DNA of 64,000 bases from Palsa-461 sp963768185. Lineage in GTDB: Bacteria > Actinomycetota > Acidimicrobiia > Acidimicrobiales > RAAP-2. Position numbers and translations under genes: made by a program. Of the stretch, positions 8,087 to 16,229 are shown piece by piece. The notes below the pieces were generated by a model, which saw nothing but the letters and a program-made list of their open reading frames with translations, was not told the origin of the DNA and ran no database searches. Each line of letters opens with the position of its first letter. Position 1 is the first letter of the stretch. The stretch covers positions 1,054,001 through 1,118,000 of the forward strand of contig CAVYGS010000005.1 of the NCBI GenBank assembly GCA_963768185.1, written 5' to 3'.

Positions 8087-9265
8087 TCACGAAGCGGCCG
8101 CGACTGGCACGTCGAGCTCGTCGATGCCCGAACCCATGAGGTCGACGAAGTTGGCCCGGAAGAACCCGTAGCGCTCCTCGTCGCTCCGCCCCTCGAGGGA
8201 TGCCTCGAAGCGCTTCATCGGGTTCCGACCACCCTCCACATGGGGGTAGTCCGAGGAGAACATCGTCACCTCGGGCCCTGTGTGCTCCATGATCCACCCG
8301 GCCGGTTCGTGCGGATAGGGCGTCACCCGGAGCTGCCTGCGCACGAACTCGCTCGGGGTGAGGCTCAGGTGCTGGAGGCGCTCCTCGTTTCGCTCGAAGG
8401 CACCCGCCGCGGAGTCCATGGAGCGCATCCAGCCCGGGACCCAGCTCGCGCCGAGCTCGATCGCCCCGAACTTGAGATCCGGGAAGCGGTCGAAGACGCC
8501 GTCGAAGATGAGGGTGGAGAGCGTCTGCATCGGCGCATAGGGGATCGCCATGTAGGAGACCGAGGTGAAGTTGGTGTCCCCGCCGTGGAAGTCGGGCACC
8601 GGCGGGAGGCCGTTCTTCTTGTAGACGGGGTTCATCGGCTGTTCGCCGCCCACGTGAAAGAGGATCGGCCGTCCGGCCTCCTCGGCCTGGACCCACACTC
8701 TGTCGAAGCCGATGTGGCTCTGGGAGTGCCGGCGTGGCGGGTTGGAGGCGATCATGAGCGCCTTCGCGCCCATCTCGATCGCCTCGGTGGTCGCCCGGGC
8801 CGCCCGGTCGATGTCGGTGAACGGGATGTAGCAGACCGGCAAGAGCCGCTTGTCGACCGAGCAGAACTCGACGATCCCACGGTTGTGCCCGGTGGCCAGC
8901 GCGTAGGCGAGCTCGACGTCCTCACCCAAGTCGAACTTCCGCAACGGCGCAAGGTAGGTCGTCGTGAAGACCAGTTGGCTCGCGAACCCGAGGTGGTCGA
9001 GGGCGGCCCGGCGGTCCTCCCGAATCATCGCCCCCAATGCGACGTGGTTCTTGCGGAGCATGATCTCCGCGGCGTCCTTGGACCGGAACTCGGGGTCCTC
9101 TTGCTTGGCCAGCACCGAGTGGATGAACTTGGCGGACTCCCCCTTGCCGAGCGCCTCGCGCAGGCGGTCGCGCATCTTGGGGTCGGCGTGCTCCTCGGCG
9201 TAACCGGGTGGCTCGAAGATGTGGGAGTCCGCGTCGTGGACGACCCGGCCCTCGACGTATGGCAT
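8087..9265 (-). CDS. Amidohydrolase-2 / ACMSD-like metal-dependent hydrolase or decarboxylase
   Basis: The 392-residue protein fits the amidohydrolase_2 TIM-barrel family, which includes aminocarboxymuconate-semialdehyde decarboxylase and many aromatic or lipid-catabolism enzymes. Metal-ligand positions include the N-terminal DADSH (Asp11/His15), an internal HVGGEQ histidine, and a C-terminal SSDYPH Asp/His. The start follows a GGGAGAG ribosome site. It is transcribed away from the tetR-GNAT pair and probably has its own promoter in the 100-bp gap downstream of the DUF3303 gene. Hydrolysis and decarboxylation cannot be told apart here. Confidence 0.85.
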   Translation of the reverse strand: MPYVEGRVVHDADSHIFEPPGYAEEHADPKMRDRLREALGKGESAKFIHSVLAKQEDPEFRSKDAAEIMLRKNHVALGAMIREDRRAALDHLGFASQLVFTTTYLAPLRKFDLGEDVELAYALATGHNRGIVEFCSVDKRLLPVCYIPFTDIDRAARATTEAIEMGAKALMIASNPPRRHSQSHIGFDRVWVQAEEAGRPILFHVGGEQPMNPVYKKNGLPPVPDFHGGDTNFTSVSYMAIPYAPMQTLSTLIFDGVFDRFPDLKFGAIELGASWVPGWMRSMDSAAGAFERNEERLQHLSLTPSEFVRRQLRVTPYPHEPAGWIMEHTGPEVTMFSSDYPHVEGGRNPMKRFEASLEGRSDEERYGFFRANFVDLMGSGIDELDVPVAAAS

Positions 9266-9365
9266 CTTCTCTCCCTATCGACCAGGCCGAACGCCCGGTC
9301 CGCTGGTCTTTATCCTCTCATCGCGGCGACCGTCGCGCCCGAGTGGAGGGTGCGGGGTGGGTGCC

Positions 9366-9647
9366 TCAGCTCCCGCCCAGGTACGAGAGGAGCGGGCCGA
9401 CCGCGTCGTCGATCTTGAGCGCCGGGGTGATCTCGAACTCCATGAACTCGGTGAATTCCAAGAGGAACGCGTAGATCTCGTTGGCGTCGCTGATATCGCT
9501 GATCACGACGCCGCCGCTCTGGTCGATTCGGACGTAGTGGGCGACCTCGCCGGGCGACGCGCCCTTCGCCACGAAGACGTCCATCAGCCTCTTGTCTTCG
9601 GCCTTGGTCATGTGCGGGCGGACCCGGTAGTTGGTGACGAAGAGCAT
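9366..9647 (-). CDS. DUF3303-domain small protein
   Basis: This 93-residue protein opens MLFVTNYRVRP and contains AHYVRIDQSGGVVISDISD followed by FTEFMEFEITPAL, the usual DUF3303 pattern of a small alpha/beta ferredoxin-like monomer. The family has no established function. A clean AAGGAGG site precedes the ATG at 9647. The reading frame stays open upstream in antisense to the NUDIX gene, but that stretch is not protein-like, so I start at this Met. It is co-directional with the amidohydrolase, about 100 bp upstream of it, so co-transcription is possible. Confidence 0.82.
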   Translation of the reverse strand: MLFVTNYRVRPHMTKAEDKRLMDVFVAKGASPGEVAHYVRIDQSGGVVISDISDANEIYAFLLEFTEFMEFEITPALKIDDAVGPLLSYLGGS

Positions 9648-9696
9648 GGCTTCCTCCTTCCCGGCCAACGTCGCGGAAAGGACCGGGGGCGCCAAC

Positions 9697-10515
9697 CTAA
9701 TGTTCCTCGACTCTCCGGTCCACAGCCTCCGGGCCGGCTGGCTCAGCGGGGAGGCCCAGAGTGACGAGAGCGAGCTCGTGGAGGATGCGTGCCGTCGCCC
9801 CCCACACCCGCTCGCCCTCCACGTCGAAGAACCAGATCTCCCGCGCCTGGGGGCCAGCCGTCGACCAACGCTCGTAGGGGTCCCAGGTGTCCGAGCGGTA
9901 GACGCCGTCGGCCACCAACTCGGCGAGCTCCACGTCGAAGACCCTCGCGACCTCGTCCGCGTTGGGCCGCACCACCGGGCGCTCGGCCAGCACGCCCACC
10001 ACCGGGAGCACCAGGGACGCATTGAGCGTGAAGAGCGGGTGCAGCCAGCCGATGACCTCGACGGCTGTTTGGTCGAGGCCGATCTCCTCGTGCGCCTCGC
10101 GCAGTGCGCCGACCGCCGCGTCCTCGCCGGGGTCGATGCGCCCCCCGGGGAAGCTGACCTGGCCGCGGTGGGTCCGCAGCTCGGTGGAGCGGCGAGTGAG
10201 CAGTACGCGCGCTTCGTCGTGTTCCTCGAAGAGCGCGACCAGCACGGCCGAACCAGCGCCGGGTGCGACGTTCGGCGCCCCGTCGGGCAGGAGTCCCCGC
10301 CACGGCGCCAACAGGTCGTCGGGCGACACCGACCCCTCCGGCGCTGCGCCGAGCTGACCGGCCGCGCCGAGCGCCGAGCGTACGGCGTCGACACCGATCG
10401 GTCGTTGGCGGCGGTTCTCGGGAAGCCCCGCCCACGGTGGCGGACCACCGAGCAAGCGGCGCGACGGGTCGCCAGGAACCGGTGCAACGGGTTCGCTCGA
10501 CATCGGTGGGGTCAA
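9697..10515 (-). CDS. NUDIX hydrolase, CoA pyrophosphatase type
   Basis: The 272-residue protein has a complete Nudix box at about residues 124-146 (GGRIDPGEDAAVGALREAHEE), with the REAHEE metal ligands intact. Just before it stands LLTRRSTELRTHRGQVSFPGG, the extra motif of the NudL/CoA-diphosphatase subgroup. These enzymes cleave CoA or acyl-CoA to phosphopantetheine plus 3',5'-ADP, using Mg or Mn. An N-terminal 60-residue Pro/Ala-rich stretch exceeds the usual length; a second Met at residue 5 may be the true start. It is co-directional with groEL, 24 bp downstream of its stop. Confidence 0.88.
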   Translation of the reverse strand: MTPPMSSEPVAPVPGDPSRRLLGGPPPWAGLPENRRQRPIGVDAVRSALGAAGQLGAAPEGSVSPDDLLAPWRGLLPDGAPNVAPGAGSAVLVALFEEHDEARVLLTRRSTELRTHRGQVSFPGGRIDPGEDAAVGALREAHEEIGLDQTAVEVIGWLHPLFTLNASLVLPVVGVLAERPVVRPNADEVARVFDVELAELVADGVYRSDTWDPYERWSTAGPQAREIWFFDVEGERVWGATARILHELALVTLGLPAEPAGPEAVDRRVEEH

Positions 10516-10539
10516 CCTACGGCCCGCTCCGAGTCGGTG

Positions 10540-12180
10540 TTACATCATCCCCATTCCACCCATGCCACCCATGCCCCCACCGCCGGCGGGCATGGGAGCG
10601 GGCGGCTCGGGCTTGTCGGCGACGAGCGCTTCGGTGGTGAGGAGCAGGCCCGCCACCGAAGCGGCGTTCTGCAGCGCGGAGCGGGTCACCTTGGCCGGGT
10701 CGATGATGCCGGCCACCACGAGGTCCTCGAGCTCGCCGCTCATGGCGTTCAGGCCCACGTTGCCCTTGGCGGCCTCGACCCGCTGGACGATGACCGATCC
10801 CTCGAGCCCGGCGTTGGAGGCGATCCAGCGCAGCGGAGCGTCGAGCGACCGGGCCACGATGTTGGCCCCGGTGGCCTCGTCGCCCTCCAAGGACGACACC
10901 ACCTTCTCAACGGCGGCCCGGCTGCGCACGAGGGCGGTGCCGCCCCCCGAGACGATGCCCTCCTCCACCGCGGCACGCGTGGCGGACAGCGCGTCCTCGA
11001 TGCGGTGCTTCTTCTCCTTGAGCTCCACTTCGGTGGCGGCGCCGACCTTGATGATGGCCACGCCCCCGGCCAGCTTGGCCAACCGCTCCTGGAGCTTTTC
11101 GCGATCCCAGTCCGAGTCGGTGTCGTCGATCTCGCGCTTGATCTGCGCGATGCGGCCCTTCACCTCGGACTCCTCGCCACCGCCCTCGACGATCGTCGTA
11201 TCGTCCTTGGTCACGATCACCCGGCGGGCCCGGCCGAGCAGATCGAGCGTCGTGTTCTCGAGCTTGAGGCCGATCTCCTCGGAGATCACCTGGCCGCCGG
11301 TCAGGATCGCCATGTCCTGGAGCATCGCCTTGCGGCGGTCCCCGAAGCCCGGCGCCTTCACCGCAGCCGAGGTGAAGGTGCCACGGATCTTGTTGACCAC
11401 CAAGGTCGCGAGCGCCTCGCCCTCGACGTCCTCGGCGACGATCAGGAGCGGCTTGCCGGTGCCCATCACCTTCTCCAGGACCGGGACGAGGTCGTGGACG
11501 GCCGAAATCTTCGCGTTGAAGAACAGGATCACCGGGTCGTCGAGCACCGTCTCCTGGCGCTCCTGGTCCGTCACGAAGTACGGGGACATGTAGCCCTTGT
11601 CGAACTGCATACCCTCGGTGAGCTCGAGCTCGAGGCCGAAGGTGTTGGACTCCTCGACGGTGACCGTGCCGTCCTTGCCGACCTTGTCGATCGCATCGGC
11701 CAGCACGTCGCCGATCGCGCTGTCGGCGGCCGAGTTCGCAGCGACCTGGGCGATCTCGTTCTTCGACTCGATCTCGCGAGCCTGGGAGGCGATGGACTTG
11801 ACGGCGGCTGCGACGGCCTTCTCCATGCCGCGCTTGAGGGCCGAGGGCGCCGCGCCAGCAGCGACGTTGCGCAAGCCCTCGCTGATGAGCGCCTGGGCCA
11901 GGACGGTCGCGGTCGTGGTCCCGTCGCCGGCCACGTCGTTGGTCTTGGTGGCGACCTCCTTCACCAGCTGCGCGCCCATGTTCTCGAACGGATCCTCGAG
12001 CTCGACCTCGCGAGCGATCGACACGCCGTCGTTGGTGATGGTCGGCGCGCCGAACTTCTTCTCGATGACCACGTTGCGGCCCTTCGGGCCGAGGGTCACC
12101 TTGACGGTGTCAGCCAGCTTGTTGATGCCGGCCTCGAGGCCGCGACGGGCCGCGTCGTCGAACTTCAGGATCTTGGACAT
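10540..12180 (-). CDS. groL: 60-kDa chaperonin GroEL
   Basis: The 546-residue protein is intact from MSKILKFDDAARRG to the Gly-Met tail (GGMGGMGGMGMM) typical of GroEL. The ATP-site GDGTTT lies at residues 86-91. It forms the tetradecameric folding chamber that works with GroES. It lies 77 bp downstream of groES, in the same direction. The spacer contains an inverted repeat (12238-12258) that could act in processing or partial attenuation. The operon has a CIRCE element before groES, so HrcA heat-shock repression is expected to cover both genes. Confidence 0.97.
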   Translation of the reverse strand: MSKILKFDDAARRGLEAGINKLADTVKVTLGPKGRNVVIEKKFGAPTITNDGVSIAREVELEDPFENMGAQLVKEVATKTNDVAGDGTTTATVLAQALISEGLRNVAAGAAPSALKRGMEKAVAAAVKSIASQAREIESKNEIAQVAANSAADSAIGDVLADAIDKVGKDGTVTVEESNTFGLELELTEGMQFDKGYMSPYFVTDQERQETVLDDPVILFFNAKISAVHDLVPVLEKVMGTGKPLLIVAEDVEGEALATLVVNKIRGTFTSAAVKAPGFGDRRKAMLQDMAILTGGQVISEEIGLKLENTTLDLLGRARRVIVTKDDTTIVEGGGEESEVKGRIAQIKREIDDTDSDWDREKLQERLAKLAGGVAIIKVGAATEVELKEKKHRIEDALSATRAAVEEGIVSGGGTALVRSRAAVEKVVSSLEGDEATGANIVARSLDAPLRWIASNAGLEGSVIVQRVEAAKGNVGLNAMSGELEDLVVAGIIDPAKVTRSALQNAASVAGLLLTTEALVADKPEPPAPMPAGGGGMGGMGGMGMM

Positions 12181-12237
12181 GACTGGGTAAGGTCTCCTTG
12201 TCGATTGCTCGCGTCTTGAACCGGCTGAGCCGGCGGG

Positions 12238-12258
12238 GTCGTCGGCTAAGCCGGCGAC
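12238..12258 (-). terminator. Inverted repeat in the groES-groEL spacer (possible attenuator/processing hairpin)
   Basis: GTCGTCGGCT and AAGCCGGCGAC form a nearly perfect 10-bp stem, touching the groES stop codon. A second smaller stem, CCGGCTGAGCCGG, lies just downstream on the transcript. No U-tract follows, so full termination is unlikely; it may tune the GroES:GroEL ratio (inference). Confidence 0.35.
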
Positions 12259-12560
12259 TACTTCTTCTTCTTGCCCACCTTGGCGAGCACATCGCGCGCC
12301 GAGAGGATCAGCAGATCCTCGCCCTCGACGGTGATCTCGGTCCCGCCGTACTTGGAATAGACGACGGTGTCGCCGACGGCCACGTCGAGCGCGATCAGTT
12401 CGCCGGTGTTCTCGGCACGGCGGCCGGGACCGACGGCCAGCACCTCACCCTGCTGGGGCTTTTCCTTGGCGGTGTCGGGGATGACCAGGCCCGAGGCCGT
12501 GGTCTCCTCGGACTCACCGGGGCGGACGACGATGCGGTCATCGAGGGGTTGCAGATTCAT
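12258..12560 (-). CDS. groS: 10-kDa co-chaperonin GroES
   Basis: The 100-residue protein matches GroES throughout: MNLQPLDDRIVV, the mobile-loop region with ESEETTASGLVIPDTAKEKP, then GDTVVYSKYGGTEI and a C-terminal ILSARDVLAKV. It caps the GroEL chamber and drives substrate release. The ATG at 12560 has an AAGGAGG site about 10 bases upstream. The promoter and CIRCE lie just before it. The lysine-rich end (KVGKKKK) is slightly longer than in many homologs. Confidence 0.97.
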   Translation of the reverse strand: MNLQPLDDRIVVRPGESEETTASGLVIPDTAKEKPQQGEVLAVGPGRRAENTGELIALDVAVGDTVVYSKYGGTEITVEGEDLLILSARDVLAKVGKKKK

Positions 12561-12585
12561 TGAGACGGGCCCTCCTTGGCGCTCG

Positions 12586-12612
12586 TTAGCACTCGAACCT
12601 TGTGAGTGCCAA
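12586..12612 (-). promoter_or_regulatory. CIRCE element (HrcA operator) upstream of groES
   Basis: On the plus strand TTAGCACTC, nine bases, then GAGTGCCAA: the classical CIRCE inverted repeat with a single mismatch to the consensus TTAGCACTC-N9-GAGTGCTAA. HrcA binding here represses groESL until heat or misfolding stress. No hrcA gene is in the window. Confidence 0.93.
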
Positions 12613-12640
12613 CGATAGCGGCCCGGAGGGACCCGAGCAA
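12612..12640 (-). promoter_or_regulatory. Candidate promoter of groES-groEL
   Basis: On the minus strand TTGCTC, a 17-base spacer, then TATCGT. The -10 box abuts the CIRCE element, so transcription would start inside the operator, as expected for HrcA-repressed promoters. Hexamers are weak, but spacing and placement fit. Confidence 0.5.
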
Positions 12641-12668
12641 CCGGCGGCCGGGACTGCCCGGGGCTCGG

Positions 12669-13385
12669 TCAGACCTTGATGACCACCGTATTCGTGGCCT
12701 TGTCGTGGAGCGTCTGGCGCCTCGGGTCCCAGGCCGGGAACAGCAGGTCCACGATCAGGGGGATCACGAACAGCGCCCCGAGCAGGCGCTCCAGGAGGTC
12801 CCGGCCGAGGGCCCGCCAGAACCCGATGAGCCCCCCGGTGGCGGCGTCCACCGCCTTGATCCGGGCCACCATCATGCCCACCGTCTGGCCGCGCAGGCCG
12901 ATCATGAGCGAGGCGTAGAGGGCGCCGACGAGCAGGAGACCGAGCAGGCCTCCGCCCGAAATGCCCCCGTGCGCCCGCACGCCGTTGGCGTCGGTGGCCA
13001 TCCCGTGGAAGGCGTGGCTCGGGATCAGGAAGACGAGCGAGACGACGAACAAGATCACGGCGTCGATCAGGAAGCCACCCACCCGGGCCCAGTAGCTGGC
13101 GAAGGGGGAGGCCCCGGGGTAGCCCTGCGGCTGTCCGTACCCGTAACCCGGAGCGCCGTAGGGGCCCGGAGGCGGGGCGTTCGGCGGGTAGTAGCCGCCG
13201 CCGGGTGGCGGGTAGCCAGCGCCCGGTGGCGGGTAGCCGCCGGCCCCGGGAGGCGGGGGCGGCGGCTGGTACCAGGGGTCGGGAGCGCTCGGGGGAGGGG
13301 AGCCCGGGTAAGGCGGAGGCGCCGAGCCCGGGTAAGGCGGCGGGCCTGAAGGCTCGGCCGGGCCTTCGGGGTGCTCGTCGGGCAT
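12669..13385 (-). CDS. RDD-family membrane protein with Pro/Gly/Tyr-rich N-terminal region
   Basis: The 238-residue protein has a disordered first 95 residues made of PPYPGS, YPPPGAG and PPGPYG-type repeats. The RDD domain follows (SYWARVGGFLIDAVILF..., LRGQTVGMMVARIKAVD...), with about four membrane segments and the RDD-type Asp/Arg positions. RDD proteins are membrane proteins of mostly unknown role; some are cation/proton antiporters. The Pro-rich face likely lies in the cytoplasm. The ATG at 13385 follows a GGAG site; frame extension upstream is not protein-like. It is co-directional with groES, 56 bp upstream of the CIRCE region. Confidence 0.85.
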   Translation of the reverse strand: MPDEHPEGPAEPSGPPPYPGSAPPPYPGSPPPSAPDPWYQPPPPPPGAGGYPPPGAGYPPPGGGYYPPNAPPPGPYGAPGYGYGQPQGYPGASPFASYWARVGGFLIDAVILFVVSLVFLIPSHAFHGMATDANGVRAHGGISGGGLLGLLLVGALYASLMIGLRGQTVGMMVARIKAVDAATGGLIGFWRALGRDLLERLLGALFVIPLIVDLLFPAWDPRRQTLHDKATNTVVIKV

Positions 13386-13447
13386 ATCGATCTCCTTGAG
13401 GACCTGCCCGAACTGTACGGCACGGTCCCCGGAGCCGGGAGCACCCG

Positions 13448-14101
13448 TCAGCGACGTGGCCGAACCTCGTAGGCGCAGACGTGGGCCCCGTCCATGAGAT
13501 GGGCCACCCGCTCGACCGTCGCTCCGGGCAGCGCCCGGCGGATGAAGTCGAGCTCGCTCGAGCACGCCTGGGCGTAACCGGTGGCCACCGTCAGGATGGC
13601 GCAGTTGTGCTCGGTGATACGCCACCCGCCGCCCTCCAGCACCTCCACGTCGGCGAGATAGCCGTCCTCGTCGAGGATCCGGGTGAGCTCCGCCACCTGC
13701 TCTTCCAGCGTCAGCTCGGCCAGCCGGGGAGTCGCACCCTCGAGGCGGCGGCGGCCCCGCCGCTCGAAGAGGCGGTGCACCTCGGCGCTGTCGGGCCCGC
13801 CGAGGTAGCTGAGCAGCTCGGCCGTCAGATCGCCGTAGCGCTTGGGGAACAGGGCCTCGGCCGCCGGGGTGAGCTCGTAGCGGTGCGCCGGGCGGCCTCG
13901 GCCGTCGGCATCGGGGCGGTGCCGCACCAACCCGTCCTCCCCCAGCCGGTGGAGCTGCTGGCGGACGGCCGCCGCGGTGACGCCGAGCCGAGCCGCGAGC
14001 TCCGCCGCCGTGCTCGCCCCGGCGCGCTTGATCGAGATCAAGATGGCCCGCCGGGTCGTCGGCAGGTTGGCCAGCGGCGCGGTGTCGAGCTCGGTCGTCA
14101 C
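13448..14101 (-). CDS. SufR-like iron-sulfur helix-turn-helix regulator
   Basis: The 217-residue protein has a winged helix at about residues 15-80 (RRAILISIKRAGASTAAELA, then VTAAAVRQQLHRLGEDGLV). Cysteines follow in HNCAILTVA, YAQACSSEL and AHVCAYEV, the spacing seen in SufR-type [Fe-S] regulators. SufR represses the suf Fe-S assembly operon; no suf gene is visible here, so the target may lie elsewhere. The GTG start at 14101 overlaps the stop of the QueA-like gene (GTGA), giving an SDR-QueA-SufR-like operon. Confidence 0.8.
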   Translation of the reverse strand: MTTELDTAPLANLPTTRRAILISIKRAGASTAAELAARLGVTAAAVRQQLHRLGEDGLVRHRPDADGRGRPAHRYELTPAAEALFPKRYGDLTAELLSYLGGPDSAEVHRLFERRGRRRLEGATPRLAELTLEEQVAELTRILDEDGYLADVEVLEGGGWRITEHNCAILTVATGYAQACSSELDFIRRALPGATVERVAHLMDGAHVCAYEVRPRR

Positions 14102-15165
14102 GGCAGCACCAGGTGGACGTCGCCGAACTCGTGCCACAGGTACTCCTCGGCCAGCGCCTCGGCGTAGCAGCGCTCGAGCAGCGCCCGCCCGGCGATCGCC
14201 TCGAGCATGGCGAGGTGCGAAGCCTCCGGCTCGTGCCAACCGGTGAGCAGCCCGTCGACGGCGCGCACGGGCCGCTCGGGCGTGATCACGGTCTCGGTCC
14301 AGCCGCGACCGGGGCTGACCACACCCCGCTCGTCGGCGACGGTCTCGAGCGCGCGGACCACCGTGGTGCCGATGGCGATAACCCGCCCCCCGGCTCGCCT
14401 CGTGTCGTTCAGCCGGCGCGCCGTGGCCGGCGTGACCCGGAAGTACTCGGGATACGGGGCCTCGTTGGCCTCGAGGGAGGCGACGCCCGTGTGCAACAGG
14501 ATCGGCGCGACGCCGACGCCTCGGGCCAGGAGCCGGGTCAGCACCTCGGGGGTGAACGGACGACCGGCGCTTGGCATCTCGGCCGACCCCGGCTCTGTCG
14601 CGTACACGTTCTGATACATCGTGATCGGCCACTCCCCCTGGACGTAGCCGTAGCGGATCGGGGTGCCGTGCATCGACAGGAACTGGAGCAGCGGTTCGGG
14701 CAACGCGAGCGAGGCGACCCACAGGCGGACGCCCGAACCGTGCGGCGCGTAGGGGGCGAGGAGCGACGCCCGGCCCCCCGCGGGGAGGGTGAGCTCCTCG
14801 CCGGCGTGCGCCGTGAAGTACGGCTGGCCGTCGCGCCGCAACTCGACTGTCCACAGATCGGCCGGCAACTGGGTGGAGAGGTGGACGGCGAGCGCGCGCC
14901 CCTCGCGGTCGATGGCGGGGAGCTCGGCGGCAAGGGTGCCCGACGTGTTGACCACGACGAGGTCGCCGTCGTCCAGGTAGGTGGGCACCTCGGAGAAGTG
15001 CGTGTGGACGATGGAGAGGTCCTGGCGACGCCCCACCATCATGCGCACTGCGTCGCGGGTGAGCCCGCGTGACTCGGGCGGACCGCTCGCCTCGAGCGCT
15101 GGCGGGAGCGCGAAGCTGAGCGCGGCGACGCGGATGGGTGCCTGCGGGCTGAGCGAGGTGGTCAT
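14098..15165 (-). CDS. S-adenosylmethionine:tRNA ribosyltransferase-isomerase-like protein (QueA family)
   Basis: The 355-residue protein carries QueA-family landmarks: DDGDLVVVNTSGTLAAELP near the N-terminus, HGTPIRYGYVQGEWP, and C-terminal LLTGWHEPEASHLAMLEAIAG. QueA transfers the ribosyl moiety of SAM to preQ1-modified tRNA in queuosine synthesis. Sequence around the active regions diverges from enterobacterial QueA (for example YGYVQGEWPITMYQ), so a related actinobacterial function is possible. The start ATG overlaps the SDR stop and its stop overlaps the SufR-like start, so expression is tightly coupled. Confidence 0.78.
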   Translation of the reverse strand: MTTSLSPQAPIRVAALSFALPPALEASGPPESRGLTRDAVRMMVGRRQDLSIVHTHFSEVPTYLDDGDLVVVNTSGTLAAELPAIDREGRALAVHLSTQLPADLWTVELRRDGQPYFTAHAGEELTLPAGGRASLLAPYAPHGSGVRLWVASLALPEPLLQFLSMHGTPIRYGYVQGEWPITMYQNVYATEPGSAEMPSAGRPFTPEVLTRLLARGVGVAPILLHTGVASLEANEAPYPEYFRVTPATARRLNDTRRAGGRVIAIGTTVVRALETVADERGVVSPGRGWTETVITPERPVRAVDGLLTGWHEPEASHLAMLEAIAGRALLERCYAEALAEEYLWHEFGDVHLVLP

Positions 15166-15854
15166 CGGACGACCACATCGGCGGCGCGCACGCGGCCGCT
15201 CTTCTGGTCGCTTCCGATCAGCGCCACGATCGACGGCACGACCTCCTCGGGCGCCGGCCGGTCGCTGATGTCCTCGCCGGGGAACGCGTCCTGGTGCATC
15301 TCGGTGCGCATGTCGCCGGGGTCGACGGCCCACACGGTGATGTGGGGCTCCTCGACGGACAGCACCGCGCTCAAATGGTCGAGCGCCGCCTTCGACGAGC
15401 CGTAGCCACCCCACCCCTCGTAGGCCTCGACCGACGCGTCCGAGGTCACGTTCAGGATCCTCGGGCAATCCGACTCGCTCAGGAGTCCGAGCGCGGACTG
15501 GATCAACGCGAGCGGCGCGACCAGGTTGACCTCGTAGGCCCGTCGGAAGACGTCGAGCGGGTAGTCGGAGAGCTCGGGCATCGGCGAGACACCGAGCGTG
15601 CTGGCGTTGTTCACGAGCAGGTCGAGCCCGCCCAGGTCTCGGGCCGCCTCGATCAGCGCCGCCCGATGGGTCTCATCGGTGACGTCTCCGGCGATTGCGA
15701 CGAGCCTCCCCCGGCCCGCCAGCTGCTCCTCGGTCCGGGCGAGGACCCCGGGATCACGTCCGTCGATCACGACGGACCATCCCTCGGCGAGCAGCTCGGC
15801 GGCGAGCGCACGCCCCAGTCCCTTGGTGCCTCCGGTGATCACGGCGATGGGCAT
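15162..15854 (-). CDS. Short-chain dehydrogenase/reductase (SDR)
   Basis: The 230-residue protein has the classical SDR set: cofactor loop TGGTKGLG (7-14), NNAS (82-85), catalytic Ser138 in NVTSDAS, and YGSSK with Tyr151/Lys155. Asp31 after the second strand region (IDGRD) leaves NAD versus NADP undecided. It reduces or oxidises a carbonyl/alcohol of unknown identity. It is the first gene of a three-gene overlapping operon. An ISL3 element now sits 57 bp upstream of its ATG; a TAAAAT box (15893-15898) survives, but any -35 region would span the insertion junction. Confidence 0.88.
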   Translation of the reverse strand: MPIAVITGGTKGLGRALAAELLAEGWSVVIDGRDPGVLARTEEQLAGRGRLVAIAGDVTDETHRAALIEAARDLGGLDLLVNNASTLGVSPMPELSDYPLDVFRRAYEVNLVAPLALIQSALGLLSESDCPRILNVTSDASVEAYEGWGGYGSSKAALDHLSAVLSVEEPHITVWAVDPGDMRTEMHQDAFPGEDISDRPAPEEVVPSIVALIGSDQKSGRVRAADVVVR

Positions 15855-15910
15855 CTCGGATCCCCCTGTGCTCGGCCGCGGCGACTTTCCCTATTTTAAC
15901 TCACAATATT

Positions 15911-15918
15911 CTTTCTTT
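15911..15918. repeat. Left copy of 8-bp target-site duplication (CTTTCTTT)
   Basis: The octamer CTTTCTTT directly abuts the left end of the ISL3 element and is repeated exactly at 17481-17488. ISL3 elements characteristically duplicate 8 bp, so both ends of the element are fixed by this pair. Confidence 0.9.
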
Positions 15919-15942
15919 GGTCCTTCCGGGTTTTCCATGGGT
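15919..15942 (+). repeat. Left terminal inverted repeat of the ISL3 element
   Basis: These 24 bases start at the target duplication and pair with 17457-17480 (18/24 identical). The core shared with the other end is TCCGG, TT, TCC and TGGGT. Confidence 0.85.
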
Positions 15943-16229
15943 CCGAACTCATCGGGTTGAGCGCTCTGTAGCGAGCTGAGATCGTCGATCGGCCCGCCCC
16001 AGACGTCCGGGGCCGGTTGGTTCAGGTCGGCGGTTCAGGTCGGTTCTTCTCGACGCCCGTAGTGGTGCCACTCCTCACTCGGTGTCAAGGGTCGCTGCGA
16101 GCCTCCGCCTCTCGCTGCGGTTCTCGCTCGGGCTTCGCCTGCCCCCTTGACACCGGGCTCGCCGTGGCAGAGAGACCGAGGCGGGAGCGACACTGGAGCG
16201 TCGCTCCCCGAAACAGACTGGAGACAGCG

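Noticed and set aside
9631..12219. 862-codon plus-strand ORF covering NUDIX and groEL antisense
   Set aside because: Antisense shadow of groEL and the NUDIX gene; no recognisable domain.
13100..13340. GC-rich repeats in the RDD gene considered as a mobile or regulatory repeat
   Set aside because: They encode in-frame Pro/Gly/Tyr motifs of a typical disordered N-terminus; no ends or duplications.
16017..16229. 71-codon N-terminal extension of the transposase
   Set aside because: ISL3 transposases begin at the MRDIEFY-like position; the extension is low in family features, and the ATG at 16230 has a ribosome site.
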